From Vitis vinifera (Eukaryota; Streptophyta; Magnoliopsida; Vitales; Vitaceae), in contig NC_081812.1 of NCBI RefSeq assembly GCF_030704535.1, positions 1,509,501 to 1,573,500 on the forward strand: DNA of 64,000 bases, given 5' to 3'. A program made the translations under genes and the position numbers. The notes under the pieces are model-generated. The model did not search any database. It saw only the letters and a list, made by a program, of their open reading frames with translations, and was not told the DNA's origin. The number at the start of each line of letters is the position of its first letter. Position 1 is the first letter of the stretch. This document shows positions 12,646 through 25,413 of this stretch, piece by piece.

Positions 12646-12708
12646 TTAATAGGTAGAGCTATAAAAAAAACTTTGAATTGAATGATTTTTCAAGAAAAAA
12701 TTAGCCAA

Positions 12709-12840
12709 TTGATGTGTTTGGTTTATGTTTTGATCAAATCAAACTAAGTTAATATGATTGGCTTATGTTTCGGTTTATGTTTTGATCAAACCAAATTAAG
12801 TTAATATGATTGGCTTATGTTTCGATCAAATCGAACTAAA
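12709..12840 (+). repeat. short tandem duplication, about 60-bp unit
   Basis: Two and a half copies of a unit containing 'tttatgttttgatcaaa' then 'ctaagttaatatgattggc' follow each other with few mismatches. Read directly. Confidence 0.8.
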
Positions 12841-15536
12841 TCTCTAGTAATAGAAAAATAGAAAAATTGAACCAAACCAAACTTGTTTGGTTGGTTAGAT
12901 TCAATTGTAGATTGATTTATGTAGGCCAGGCTCAATTAGTTTTTAATGTTTGTTTAAATCCTTACTTAGATTTAGAGTACAAAACACATTTCACATTTTA
13001 AATGGAAACCATAATGAATGTATGTAAAAATTAATTTGAACCGTAATCAAATGATAATTAATTACTTTATTAGAGTCCACATAACATACATAGAATTGAA
13101 CCAAATTCATCCATCAAATAATTATAAAAAATAAATATTATAAATTTGTATAACTTAATTTTTTTTATAAGTAAATATTTTTAATTTTACATCTTAAGAA
13201 AAGAGAAAAAAAAAAGTGAAATTAAAATTTCATTTAATTATATATATAATCCAAATTGAGTAAGACAAAACAAAACAATAACCAAACTCATTCCAAATCT
13301 AACAATCCGATATAGATTTAAAAATAAAAGAGATAATTGTATTTTCAGCCTAGTTGGGCTTGATAATTGAGTTAAGATCCTTCAATCACTCATAATTGAT
13401 TACAAGAATATGAGATAGTAATTGACAGAAATACTCATTTGACTTATTTTAGGTGAAAGAGTTAAAGAGAGAACGAGAAATGTGGGTGACTGGTTAGTTT
13501 TTTCATTTAATAGTTAAGGGTATTTTAGGGATTTTTTAAAGGCAAATATCATTCCTCTTAATTTCTACTCTTTCATTGGATTGTGAGTTTAATTATAGAT
13601 GATAGGAGGACCTTATCTCAATTATCAAGTCTATCTGAATTAGAAACACGATCTTCCTCATATAAAATTTCAAACTCCTGCCTAATTTGTTTATTGTGTT
13701 CTCAAAATCTATTCTATTAGTAACCAGAGCTGGTTGCAAGAGGCTTTGAATGAAATAAGTAGGCAAAGCGTGTCACAAGTCCCACCAGCAACATTAAGAC
13801 GAGTTGTTGGATGGGTAGTTGAGTTCGTGAATAAAATAAATATGAAAGGTGTGCCTCTTTGGCACCTACCCTTGTGGTCCTTGCCCTTGTTTTGCTAACA
13901 ACTCTTCATGGACCATGCCCATTTGCTTTTGAGGTATTCTTCTTTTCAGGGTGGGGTTGACAATTAGTGCAGCTGGTTTCCATCTCGTGGCTCAAAGTTT
14001 AAATATTCTATTATATAATTCAATCCAAATCCGACATGAATAATAATAATTATGTAAAAAATATAAACCTAAATAATATCTAATTAGTAAACCGATAACA
14101 CATCATAATAATCAGGCCCTTCTATTTAATAATGGAATAACCGATTAAAATGGACAAAAGAAACAAGAAATCATAAATCTAACCTCCCATTTTTTTTACC
14201 CACAAAAATACCCATTTTGGACAAGAATACCCTCATTTTTTTCTTACAAATATTGAAGGGTATTTATAAAAAAAAAATGGATTACTCTTTAAGTTTAAAA
14301 ATGGGAAATATTAGTTTTACAAATTTTGGATATTTTCATCATTTTTAATCAATTAATAATTTAATAATTAAATTGAGTTAGTTTTATATATGTATATATA
14401 ATTAATGTTTCAACCAAACATGTTTTATGACTTAATTGCTCTATTTATTTAAAAATAAATTTAAAAAGAGTCAAATATAAATTAAATAATTTTAAAATAT
14501 AATTAGGTAAATAGTGGATTAAATGGGTTAATTCAGGTTAAATTCTTGTTATGCAAATTGATAAAAAAATTATCTATTTATTAACGAGTTATGCCGATTA
14601 ACACGGATTTGACGTAAACCCATTTATACTCAACTCAAACTTGCAAAAAGCTTATTAAGTTCATGTTATATGGGTGAATCGTATCTAACTTTGTCACTCC
14701 TATTTAAGGTACATATTTAATCTTTAATCTCTAAAGCTATGTTTTAATCTCTAAAACTATATTTGGTTACTAAATATATTTTTCTCATATTTGATTTCAT
14801 TGTAAAAATGTCAAAAATTAAATATAATTAAAATTAATTAAAAATTCATATAATTTAAAATAATTTTAAACTATTTGATCTTTATATATAAGTGAAATGG
14901 ATTTGGAGTAAGTTATAAAAAAAATTATTGATTTTATATCTATTATTTATTTATTCCTTCTACTTTTCCTATTTTAAAACGAATCATCAAATCAAAAGAT
15001 TCCAAGTGTGCGCTCAATAGCCACATCATTTTCTTTTTTACATTTATTAATATTAACAAAATAAGGGCATTTTAGACTATATATTGAAATACACAAACTA
15101 GCCCCTTAATGTGAAATTGGATTTATTTATTTATTTATTAATTTTGGTTAAAATGGAATAAATTTAGTCACATGTATATTTTTTTAATACATCTATCTTA
15201 CTATACCTTATCATATTTTTCTCTTTATATATGTATTACCTTCTTTATAATACTATTTTTCATGATTTGTAATATTAATTTTTATGATTTTTTGTATTTT
15301 TGAACAAATTAAGTTAATATATGTTGTTGTAGTAGGAATTTAATTATCTATTATCCTAATTTTAAAACTTATATATTAATAATTTAAGCAATAGTAGAGT
15401 GATATTAATAAGAGTTAAATCATTTTACCAAGTTGTAATAATATTATTAATACTTTTGGCTTGCATGCCTAATTTTGAACATTTTAGGTTTGATCATAAA
15501 TTGATTTAAAAAAAATAGAACCAACTTAGACTAGTT
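12841..15536. other. AT-rich desert
   Basis: No gene, RNA or transposon termini are supported. 13720-13960 is less AT-rich ('ccagagctggttgcaagagg…') and could be an old repeat, but nothing identifies it. Confidence 0.5.
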
Positions 15537-15832
15537 TATGTCGTAATTGTTTTCGAAAACAATTCTGAAAAGCAGTTTTTAAAAACTGTTTTATGATGTT
15601 TTATAAAACAAAATTATGTTAAATATGTTTTAAAAATAATTTTTATATTTAATGTTTTATTTTTAATTATTTGTATAATTATTTTCTAAAACAAATGAAA
15701 ATAATAAAAACAACTAAAAATGCTATCTGAAGAACAGAAAATAAAAAATAATTTTTGGTTGCCAAAAGTGTTTTTTTATTTTTTTTATTTTTATTATGGA
15801 GAATAGAAAACCATTATTTCAAACATACTCTT
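15537..15832. mobile_element. MITE-like element, copy 2
   Basis: The left part 'gttttcgaaaacaattctga' followed by 'aaaaactgttttatgatgtt' matches the copy at 40464-40860 almost word for word. The right end 'gagaatagaaaaccattatt' then 'caaacatactc' is a decayed version of the same inverted terminus. Confidence 0.6.
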
Positions 15833-16849
15833 TATTTTCACTTCTATATCCAATTGAGTAATAAAACTGTTTTTTTTATTTATTTCAAACATATCTAATT
15901 CATCAATTCTTTCCTTATATTTTAGTCAATCCAATTCTATATTCAAATAAACCAAATAGTTTCAATTAGATTTTAATAAATAAAATTATATTTTGATACA
16001 TGAAATTGAATCAACTAATTATATTTTAAGTAAGTTTTTCTTTTATTTAAAAAAGTTAAAAGAGTTATATTATAAATGTTTATATGTGATAATAGAATGA
16101 GTTTTTTCGGGTACTTGTCCTGTCCTATTCCCTAATGAGAAGGGTTTAAGTTAAAGATAAACAAGTTCAAGATGGATTTAACAAGTTTTTAAGAATTTGA
16201 AATGAGTTGGAATATAACTTTGTCTCGATTATATATAATTTTAAATAAAAAATTATTTTAATGATTTTTTTTTTAAATTTATACTTTTTAAATATAAATA
16301 AAATATTACTTTTCATAAAAATAAATTATAAATATTTATAATAGTTTTTATTTATAAATTATATTTATTTTTAATAAAATTTAAAATTTTAAAAAATAAA
16401 AATTTTGAAAAATTGTAAACGACGGGGATGAGAATAGATATGAATAAAATAAAAATGAGGATTGGGATGGGTTGCCTGTCCTCAACCCGCCCCGTACCAT
16501 TCCTGCGTTGTTTGATATCGTGGAAGTACAATGGAAGAGACATGCGACGAGTCTCTTGTAAAAGACAATGCAAGATTCAAAAGAAAAAGTGCTTGAAAGT
16601 TATCCTTTAAAATTGTGTTGGCTTCAACCGGAGCCTTTCGTTAAAGCCAAAACCAGAAAGATATTCCAACCAATGCCTTTGTGTGAGCAGCGGATAAAAC
16701 TTAAGTGTACCGAACATGGGATTATTTTATCCCTTTCAATCTAATAACCCATTATCTACGCGGCCTTGCTCCTCCATTGTTGCAAGGAGTCTCCACACCC
16801 GATGGGTTGCACCTAGAATTAGTACAGGTGAGAGCCCCATAAGTTGAAA
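15833..16849. other. spacer with a GC-rich repeat tail
   Basis: Mostly AT-rich. 16085-16145 ('cgggtacttgtcctgtccta') and 16422-16505 ('gacggggatgagaatagata' to 'aacccgccccgtaccattcc') have the G-then-C-rich phrasing of widespread plant repeat families. No ends or coding capacity are visible. Confidence 0.4.
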
Positions 16850-17400
16850 TGAGTTTGATATTGCAGAAAAATGTGTGTTTCGAGAGGTTGGAACGGAAGA
16901 GACCCCTGCAATCAGTGTTGCTTTGCAGCACCCTGTTGCAGGAGTTTTCAAGTTCTTTCTCAATTTTGGTTTTCTGTTGAGTAAATGCACAGAAGAAGAA
17001 AGGCACAATTGGTTGAGGATTTGTTTTTGATTTATTTTTTGGGGGTTAGATTGTGAAAGAAAATGTGTTCAAACTCGTGTTCTTTTGATGACCCAGATGG
17101 TGTTTTGAAACACTGGGTTGGTAAGACTTGATTCTGTGTGGATAGGAGAGAAAAACTATACAGATGTTGTTTGCATAAATCTGCATTTGGGAAGTTTGGA
17201 ACTGAAGGAACTCTTGAAATCAGTCTCAGTTGTAGCACCTCTTTGCAAGAGTTTGTTACATGTTCTTGCTCACTTTTGGTTTTCTTATCCATTAAACACA
17301 AGAAGAAAGACACAGCTAGTTGGGTCTTTTTCTGTTAGACTGATAAAATAAATGTGTTTAAACTCATATCTTTTGATGACCCAGATGTTATCAGAGTTTG
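16850..17400 (+). repeat. two copies of a MATE upstream repeat
   Basis: About 16850-17100 and 17158-17400 are diverged direct copies sharing 'cttttggttttct', 'gaagaaagacac' and 'ttttgatgacccagatg'. A third copy lies at 24420-24605, about 0.8-1 kb before exon 1 of the intact MATE gene. They therefore mark the ancestral 5' flank of these genes, duplicated once more in front of the pseudogene. Confidence 0.7.
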
Positions 17401-17940
17401 TTGAATGAATTATTTGTTGATCAATGTTGTTTTGGTGGAATTTGTATTTTTTTGTGGTAGAATTATCATCCATAATTTGCACACATGCTGTTTGTATAAA
17501 TGCCCAAAATTTGTTATGAGCTTTGGAAATTTGTTTGAGATACTTGCTTGCAAAGCAAGGGGTGGTGAATAGTATAAAATAAGGAAATTATGGAAATAAA
17601 AAACATAGAAGAAATTATGAATATAGAGACAGTTTAGTTCTCTCTTGATCTGTTTGTATAGATTTTCTTGAATTCTTTACTTAATGTTCTCTGTTCCTTG
17701 ATTTGCCTGATCTCTGTTCTAATAGTGTGAATACTGTTATTCTAAATTTTGGAACTGGTGGCATTACTCATAATGGTTGAGAGCAAATGGACACAATGGC
17801 TAATTTGAGATTTTCTTATTTATGGTTTATCTACTTAGTAGAGCCCATCAAATGGATACACATCTAAAGTATTGTCATAAACAATCAACTTATGCATACA
17901 CATCTAAAACAGAAGTTCCTTTTTTTCCTATTGCAACAAG

Positions 17941-20900
17941 CCATGCCAAGTGCAACTGAAACTCTTTGTGGGTAAGCATTTGGAGCAAAGCAATACTACA
18001 TGTTTGGCATTTACTTGCGAAGATCATGGATTGTTGAGATTGTTTCTACAACAATTATGTCCCATGTGTTAATTTTTGCAACACCATATTCAGATTACTT
18101 GGCCAGGAAGAGGATGCAATCTTAAATTACTTACAAGCTCAACTCAAGAACATGGATATTGGATGTCTACCTACTTTCTCATTTAAGTTTCATGTGTTAT
18201 TATCTTGGATCTTTGTGAGCAAACTGAACTTAGGGACTCCTGGAGCAATGGATGCATTGACCATATCTAGTTGGTTAATGGTCATTAGACAGCTCGTGTA
18301 CATTTTTGGAGGTTGGTGCCCTAATACATGGAGAGGATCTAGCATTTCTGCCTTCACTGATGTACTGCCTGTAGTGAAGTTGTCATATCCTATGGTAGGA
18401 TGCTTTGGTAACTCCTGTCCAACAAATTTTTTGTCTACTTGCTCAATTCTTTTTGTTGGTACATATATGCTTTATTCTCTTGGATGAGAAATCATTCTTT
18501 AGTAAATGAATTCATCTGTTATTGCTTTTAAGTAAAAACTATAAACTAAAGAGTCATTCACAGAAAAATACACATACTGAAGCTACTTTATGACAAGATA
18601 CAAAAGATGGAAATGCAGATTCTTCACATTCTTGACATGTTCTAGTTGTTTTTGATATTACCTTCAACCTTTTAGGAATAAGTGATTCCAGTAACCTAGA
18701 TCTTGAAGAATGTGTCTAAGAAAGATTTAACAGTACTATGGTCCAGGACCTGTTAAAGGTATTTTAATATGACAAAACTCAGAACATGCCTGCTCAAAAT
18801 GTTATGGTGAGGCCCCATCTCCTGGTCCATGCTCTTTGCTCACCTGGATTTTCCCTGTAACTAGGTTGCTAGTTTGAATGTTCATTTAGCCAGGGGATCA
18901 ATTGGAAGTCCCATGTCTGAAAGCAAAAGACACAGTTATTTTTAATTTCTGGTTAGGTGTAGGAAATTCCATGACTATCCAATTCCTAAGAAAGCTAGAG
19001 ACTTGGACCCGTTCTTTTGCATATTCATGGGCTAGCTTCAATTCTGGAGAAGAGGAAACAGCATTGGTCAGGCACATTGTGGCTCCATCATTCTATTACG
19101 AACAAGATAAAAGCCATTTTTTTTTTTTTTTTTTTTTTTTGAGTAGGGAAGCTGGGAGGCATAATCCTTTGGAGGAGGAATTTCAGGTACCCCTTTATCG
19201 TCTGTAACTGATTTTTCTGTTGTCAAGAGTGAAGAGTTTAGTGTGGTCTTCCAGTTTGTTTAATGGTCCTTCTCTGTCTAATGTTCTTTAGAAAAAGTTG
19301 TATAAGTTAACTTGCTCTTATTGTATCCTTTCTCATCTCTATGTATTCCAATCAGGGAGATATAATGTCTGATAGTTCTATCTCAGTAGCCTACTTCTGA
19401 AATAACAAAGTAGTGGTTCCAAAATAACAAAGTAGGATTAGATATTTCCAAGGGAGATGCCTAAGTCATCTAAGGGCAGAGGAGTAGACCTGTTGTTTAG
19501 TTTAGGCAACTTTTTGGGATTTTATTTTCTTAATGAAGATATTGAGCTTGCATTTTAGGGGGGTCACTCCCTTTCTAATAGGTTCAGGATGGATGGCTTG
19601 AATTACCTGTAGTTCAGATCTATTATGGTCCCAATACACCTCATGTTGTTGTTGGGGGGTTTTAATGTGATTAGGAGTACCATAGGGCACAGTTGGATCC
19701 TGCTTTGACCATTACTCAATTACCGGAAGCATGAGAAATCTTAGGAAAGTTATTAGGGGCTGTGATCTTCTTTGTTCTCCTTATGAGTCTGTCCTTCACA
19801 TTATCCAATATGCAAGTGCACCTGATGTAATAAATTCTTGTTCTCTAAGAAAAGGAAGAGGCGTTTCCTTCCAGATAGCATTTCCTGAGGTGTTGTTTGA
19901 TTATTGTCTTATTCTCTTTGGAGGTTCACTTTTCAAATGGATGCCAATACCTTTTTAGTTCAAAAATATGTGGCTTGATCACTTGCTTTTAAAGAGGATT
20001 TTAGGAAATGATGGGCAGAGTTCTTTTTCTGAGGGTTTGGAGGAACATAAACTCATGTCAAAAACAGAAAAAAAAAAAGGTTGTGAAGGTCAAAACTCAA
20101 GAAGTTGAATGAAGGGTCTTTAATGGTTCTCGCAAAGAAGACAATCATAAGGATGTAAATTTTTGAATGTATTGGAAAGTCTTTACCAACGGTGAGAAGA
20201 GTTCAGGACTTCAGGTCCTTTTTAAAAGTGGGTTAGAAGAATTCCTGTGAAAGCAGGAGGCTTTTCGAGGCAGAAATCAGTTGGGTGTAAATCTCATAAT
20301 ATGACACCAAGTATTGCAAGTAGAACTCAACATGATCAATACCAATTTTCTCATAATTGGCTGCAAGTCTCAGAGTAACATAAAAAGATTTGGATTCTGT
20401 GTGAACAAATCAAAATGCAAAGTGAGGTCTATGTTAATTTCCAATGGATTACATGAAACAGCTTAATACCATGAAAAAAGACATTCAATTGCTCAAACCT
20501 ACAAAAGTCTTTGAAAGCCTTTCAATTTTTTAAAAAGAAACTTCTCATTTATGTTTGGTGGTATCACATTCTTATTGCATGCTCATCCTATTATATATAT
20601 ATGTATGTATCTATGTATGTCTGTATGTATGTATATATATTTAAAAATCTTTAACAGCTTAGATTTGGGATAATGCCATTGTCTCCTACTGGTGGGGTAT
20701 CTATAAATGCAATAGTTGCAATAGATGCCTTCTCCATTTGGTAAGGCTTGTATCAAATTTATTTTCTTCATGCTTTCATTTTGCTTTACTAAGAAAATTA
20801 CTTTTAATATAATGACCCTGCAGTCTCAATATTAATGCATGTGAATTTATGTTGTGCCTTGTCTTCCTGGCTAAGAAAATTGCTTTTATGTTTGAAAAGC

Positions 20901-22231
20901 TCACCCTCCTTTCCATTTAATAGTGATCCAGATATTTCATTTTTATAAAATTCTTTTGTGTGTTATTTGTTAGTTTGCGAGTATCAGATGAGCTGGGAAG
21001 AGGAAATGCTGGGGCTGCAAAATTTTCTATTGAAGTAATCCTAAGTATTTCAATTTGTATTGAAACACTTTTCTGGATTTTTTGTTTAGTCTTCCATCAT
21101 GATATTTCATACTCGTTTACTAATGACGAGGAGGTAGCAGAAATTGGCTCAAGTGTCTCTGTCCTCGCTTTCTTAATCTTGCTTAATAGTGTTCAGCTAG
21201 TACTCACAGGCAAGTATTTCGTTCTCTGGAACTGTTTCTGCATTGTTTACACACATATACTGATATAAGAGCTTCATTTTGATACAAAAATAATTAGCAA
21301 ACACTGAATTATTTTCTTAACTTTCAACTCTTCTGAGCAGGGGTGGCTGTAGGAGCTGGTTGGCAAGGAGTGGTTGCAATTATTATTATTGGTTGCTGTT
21401 ATGTTATCGGGATTCCTTTAGGAGTTTTGCTTGCTTATGTGGTCCATCTTTCAATTAGGGTAAGAAGCTGTGGTCCATACAATAGAACTTGAGATCTATA
21501 CACGTCAAAATATAGACCACTAATATAATATTAGAATTGGTGATCTAGCAATAAGCATGAGCTTTGGTATTTGATTCAAAATAAATCTGAGATCCATACC
21601 ATGCTAGTTGAACCATAACTTGAGCACTGATAACTTAATTAATTTGTTTTTGTTGGATGTCAATCTGGATCCTCAAGCATAAGACAGGTAATTCCAATGC
21701 AATAATGATTTTATAAATATGTGATTTAAACAGCATGAAGGAGACTTGTATGCTTGTAGATTCTTCATTTTTTATATATATGCTGACATAGACAAATACG
21801 ATGGAACTGGCTGTCCTAAGACTCATCTGCAGCTGTTTTTCTCAAATGTAGGTTCTATGGGGCTCACTCAGAACCAAGAATTTCTTCTTTGATTTACCAA
21901 GTACATGGATTGGAATGCTGTTTGGTGTGTGAATGCAGTCACTTGTGCTTATCTATGTCAGGTGGAAAACTGATTGGGATAACCAGGTAGATAAAATATT
22001 AAAAACAAAGTTGTATGGTAAAGATTGCAACTATAGAATAAGTGGATCAATGTTTTCATTTGCTTCAATGGCTTCAGTCAAAAATCTTGATTTGTTAAAT
22101 AATTAAGGGCCATGTCCTAATTAATAACAAACACCTTTTCATTTTTATAGATCAAAAAATCATCAGAATGTCTCAACAAGTGGCTCTAGAAGCCATCAGA
22201 GGAATCTGACCAAAGCACCCTACAAGCCTGA
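17941..22231 (+). pseudogene. MATE (DETOXIFICATION) transporter pseudogene, copy A
   Basis: Remnants of exons 2-8 lie in order: about 17941-18407, 20657-20740, 20824-about 20868, 20974-21209, 21341-21459, 21900-21986 and 22151-22231. Exon 1 is absent; the upstream repeat is joined almost directly to exon 2. Damage in exon 2: TAA where the intact copy has Gln in CGQAFGAKQ, a frameshift, and loss of about 75 bp covering one membrane segment. Exon 4 lacks its 3' end and donor. Exon 7 has a ruined acceptor and a TGA. Exon 8 has a TAG. Exon 5 (RVSDELGRGNAGAAKF) and exon 6 ([12 protein letters not shown]) are still open. It cannot make a working antiporter. Intron 2 holds an L1 fragment. Confidence 0.9.
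19560..20180 (+). mobile_element. L1-type LINE fragment (endonuclease C-terminus) in copy A intron 2
   Basis: Plus-strand text gives VVVGGFNVIRS (from the GDFN motif), then, after frame breaks, FDYCLILFGG (degenerate SDHxPIL) and MPIPF*FKNMWLDH. These are the tail of a plant L1 apurinic endonuclease domain and the linker before reverse transcriptase. Frameshifts and stops abound. The same segment of a related LINE lies antisense at 47720-48345, inside intron 2 of copy C. Confidence 0.7.
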
Positions 22232-24419
22232 AAGGAATGAAGTATTCGCTATTTTCTATTTTCTGCTCAGAATATCGAGGAAGGAATGAATATGAGGGAG
22301 GCTTTTATTCCTCAGTAGGGATGGACATGGGCCTGCTGATAGGATCCTTGGTAGGTTGGACAAGCCATGCATCTGCAGAGTATTGTTAAGTGGAAGGAAG
22401 TTTTCCACTTATTGTAATAATTCAGGACATAGTTGGATGTCACATTCTCCCATGTTTATTGGGAGTCCAATTGATAACACATGATATGATGGCAATAATC
22501 AAGAGCACACTACTAGGAGATAGGCAAGATCTCAAGGGTTTCTAGCTGACACCATCATTATCATTATTATTGTTTTAGAATTGTTTTGTTATTATTGTAA
22601 TTATTTTTATTTTTAATATCATTCGTATCCTTACTGTTGTTGTTCCTACTGTTATTACTATTATTGTTGTTGTTGTTCTTGGCATTATTGTTAAATTTTA
22701 TTATTTTTATTGTTGTTATTATTATAGTCTGTGCTCTATGCTACGTCTACTTCAATGTTTTCTAAGCAAAGACATGTGTATCACAAGTGAAGGTTATATA
22801 GGTTGCTGAGAATTTATTTTTACCTTTTAAAACCCTATTTTTGCCAGTTTTTTCCCTTGACATTTTATAACTCTGATAATCAATATATTGGGACAATTTT
22901 TAAGGAAATTTAATATGGATAATTACTAATTCTTTCAAATCAATTGGCCATTTCTAGCTGAGATTACCTCTGGGAATTTTCTTTCCTTGGAAAATGCAGG
23001 AGGTCCAAACATGCCTTAATCATGAATTTGATTTAGATATGATTTCTGTGTTAGCCTCTGGAAGAAGACTTCAAATCCAGTACATGGTTGATGACAGAAT
23101 TAATGAAGGAAACTGTTGAATAAGCCATAGTAACCACAGTAACTGTCATTAATGAACTTAAAATAGTTCATAGAATTGCATGTCAAATAAGGAGATTATA
23201 TTTAGGAACGAGTACAAATCTATGACAATAAATGTAACCTTGATTCAATAATTAAAACCAACTAAGCCATGAATTCATTTTTCAAAACTGTCAGAACATA
23301 GATGGAGTAAAAATAGATGAGGCAGTTGATAAAACTTTCTAGTTGTCTCAATAAGTTGGACTTCTGAAAAGCACAACGAACTATTAATTTAACAGCTTAA
23401 TTAAGACAAAATGATTTTAATAGATGTATTTCTATATATTAAATAAGAAGAAAAATATAAATAGTTGAAATTTTGATGGTCCCTATCATTGGAGAAAGTA
23501 TTGGATCTGCAGGAGTTACAGTTGGAAAAATTGCTGCTAGCAGCAATCTTGGGGTAGGTGGAAGTAGTGGCAAATCAGTGCCTTGACATGCCAGCTGTGT
23601 CCTGATAAAGATACTACTGATGGACCAGGACCAGTTATTTTCTGATACTCTTGCTACATTTTTAATGTCTTTGAACCTTTTCCTTGGTGGTAGTTGTAAC
23701 TACCAGTATCAAACCTAACAGAAAAAGGAAAAAAACAAAAACCTACCAGTCTAATTGAAACCTACCTTGAAGAACAGTCTTTTACTATCTTTACTATGGT
23801 TGACTTGTTCCCTTATTGGAATTTGTTTCTTTCTTTTCCATGGTAAATATAATTTTTTACAGCTTCTATATATTCAGTGGTCCATCATATATTTCCTTTT
23901 GTGAAATGAAGAGTAATTATGGATTGTATTTGTTTGTAGAATCACTTGTAAGTTTGTTTGAAAATGCTAACTTCATTGATTATTTTGTATTTTTTTCCAT
24001 ATGTTTACTATTATTGAATTTGAATGATAATCTTGCTACTAATAAAATCATGCGCATTACTGCTAAGAAGTTTGTGTCAAAGTTGAAGACTGATATTTCT
24101 TTGTTTCTTTTTTTGTTTTGTTTTTGTGTATTTTCTTTGTTACTATCTACTCTATGGCTTATAATTCCCTTTGTTACCATATCTGTCCCTTTATGTCCTC
24201 ATCTGTCAGTTTCTTCTTTTATTATTTTCTTATCTTTTCACTTGACATCCTCACAATGCTTGATACAAGCTCACCTTCTGTTGTGCCTTCTGCTCCCCAG
24301 TATTTCAAGGAGGAGGTTACAGGACTCAACTCATTAAGCTTCTTTCCACAGTCTTTGAGTTGAACCAATAATCTAATAGAGGTGAGAAGGACATGTTCTG
24401 TGAGCTAGACTATAGTTCA
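22232..24419. other. spacer between MATE copies A and B
   Basis: No gene. 22553-22725 is a degenerate TTA/TTG trinucleotide tract. 23816-24337 is open for 173 codons but starts at TTG, is T-rich and translates to low-complexity Phe/Leu/Ser, so it is not accepted as coding. A short perfect palindrome 'ggtagttgtaactacc' lies at about 23690. Confidence 0.5.
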
Positions 24420-24605
24420 AATAAATTTGATATTGCTAAGATATCTATTGCAAGAGTCTGTTACAAGTTCTTCCTTACTTTTGGTTTTCTAATAAGCAGA
24501 AACCATAAGAAAAGGACACTGAGTTGCTTATTCTTGTTAGATTGATGGAAGAAAATGTGTTCAAAATCATATTCTTAAATGACCCAGATGATATATACAG
24601 TTCTT
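24420..24605 (+). repeat. MATE upstream repeat, third copy
   Basis: Shares 'ttacttttggttttct', 'gaaaatgtgttcaaa' and 'aatgacccagatg' with the two copies at 16850-17400. It sits about 0.8-1 kb upstream of exon 1 of the intact MATE gene. Confidence 0.65.
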
Positions 24606-25413
24606 GAATGTCACTAGGTGAGATTTGATTCTATGTGCATGGATTGAAATTGTATAAATGCCCAAGTTTGTATTGTATGAATGCCTTCTCATTCGTAAGT
24701 TGCACCTGTTCTGTTTGTATAAATAACAACTTTTTGTCTGTCTTATTTTTTTTATTAGTGAGCTTTGAGAATTTCTTTTAACTACTTTCTTAAAAATCAT
24801 GATGTGTGGATGATATATTGATGTAGAAATAAATAAGATAACAGAAAGCTATGAATATACAGACAACTTTATCTTTCTTTACTTGATTTTCTTTTGTTTT
24901 TTTGTTTTTTTTTAATTCTTATCTTTTTAGTAGTTTCCCACAAGGAATTTAAGTTTTTTTTCAACAACTCTAAAGAAATGGGAGATGATGGAATGAATTT
25001 TATGATTTCTAAATGGTAGACGAGAGTGTTGGAAAAATTTGAACTTTAGAGTTGATTATTTGTTGTCTGTCAAAATCTTTTTGAACTTTAGAATTCCAGC
25101 TCATTATAGTGCTTCTGAACTCAACATCTATTGGTTGCATTTAACAAGAGTGTTCTATGATGTTGTTTTTTTAAGTGAATCAACGTGATAGAGACTCTAT
25201 GATGAAGCACCCCCTAGAACTTTTCTGATGACAACTTTACAATGAGGTTGTAGAATTTTGGAACAAATGCATTTTGATGATTCTAAGAAAAAAGCACCAA
25301 TGTTGCATCCTTCATGCATATTATATATCTAGAATTTAAAACTTTACTAACTAGAACATTAAAGCTCAGCTATATCCTTATTCTTCCTTTTGTCCTCTTT
25401 CTATGACAGGATT

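Noticed and set aside
17138..17351. Candidate MATE exon 1 upstream of pseudogene A
   Set aside because: Matches the non-coding repeat at 24420-24605 upstream of the real exon 1 of copy B; no helix-1 text such as IWVESKKLW is present.
22553..22725. Possible coding tract (TTA/TTG repeats)
   Set aside because: Degenerate microsatellite; translation is homopolymeric.
23816..24337. 173-codon open frame
   Set aside because: Starts at TTG, T-rich, low-complexity Phe/Leu/Ser product, no motif; lies in spacer homologous to nothing coding.
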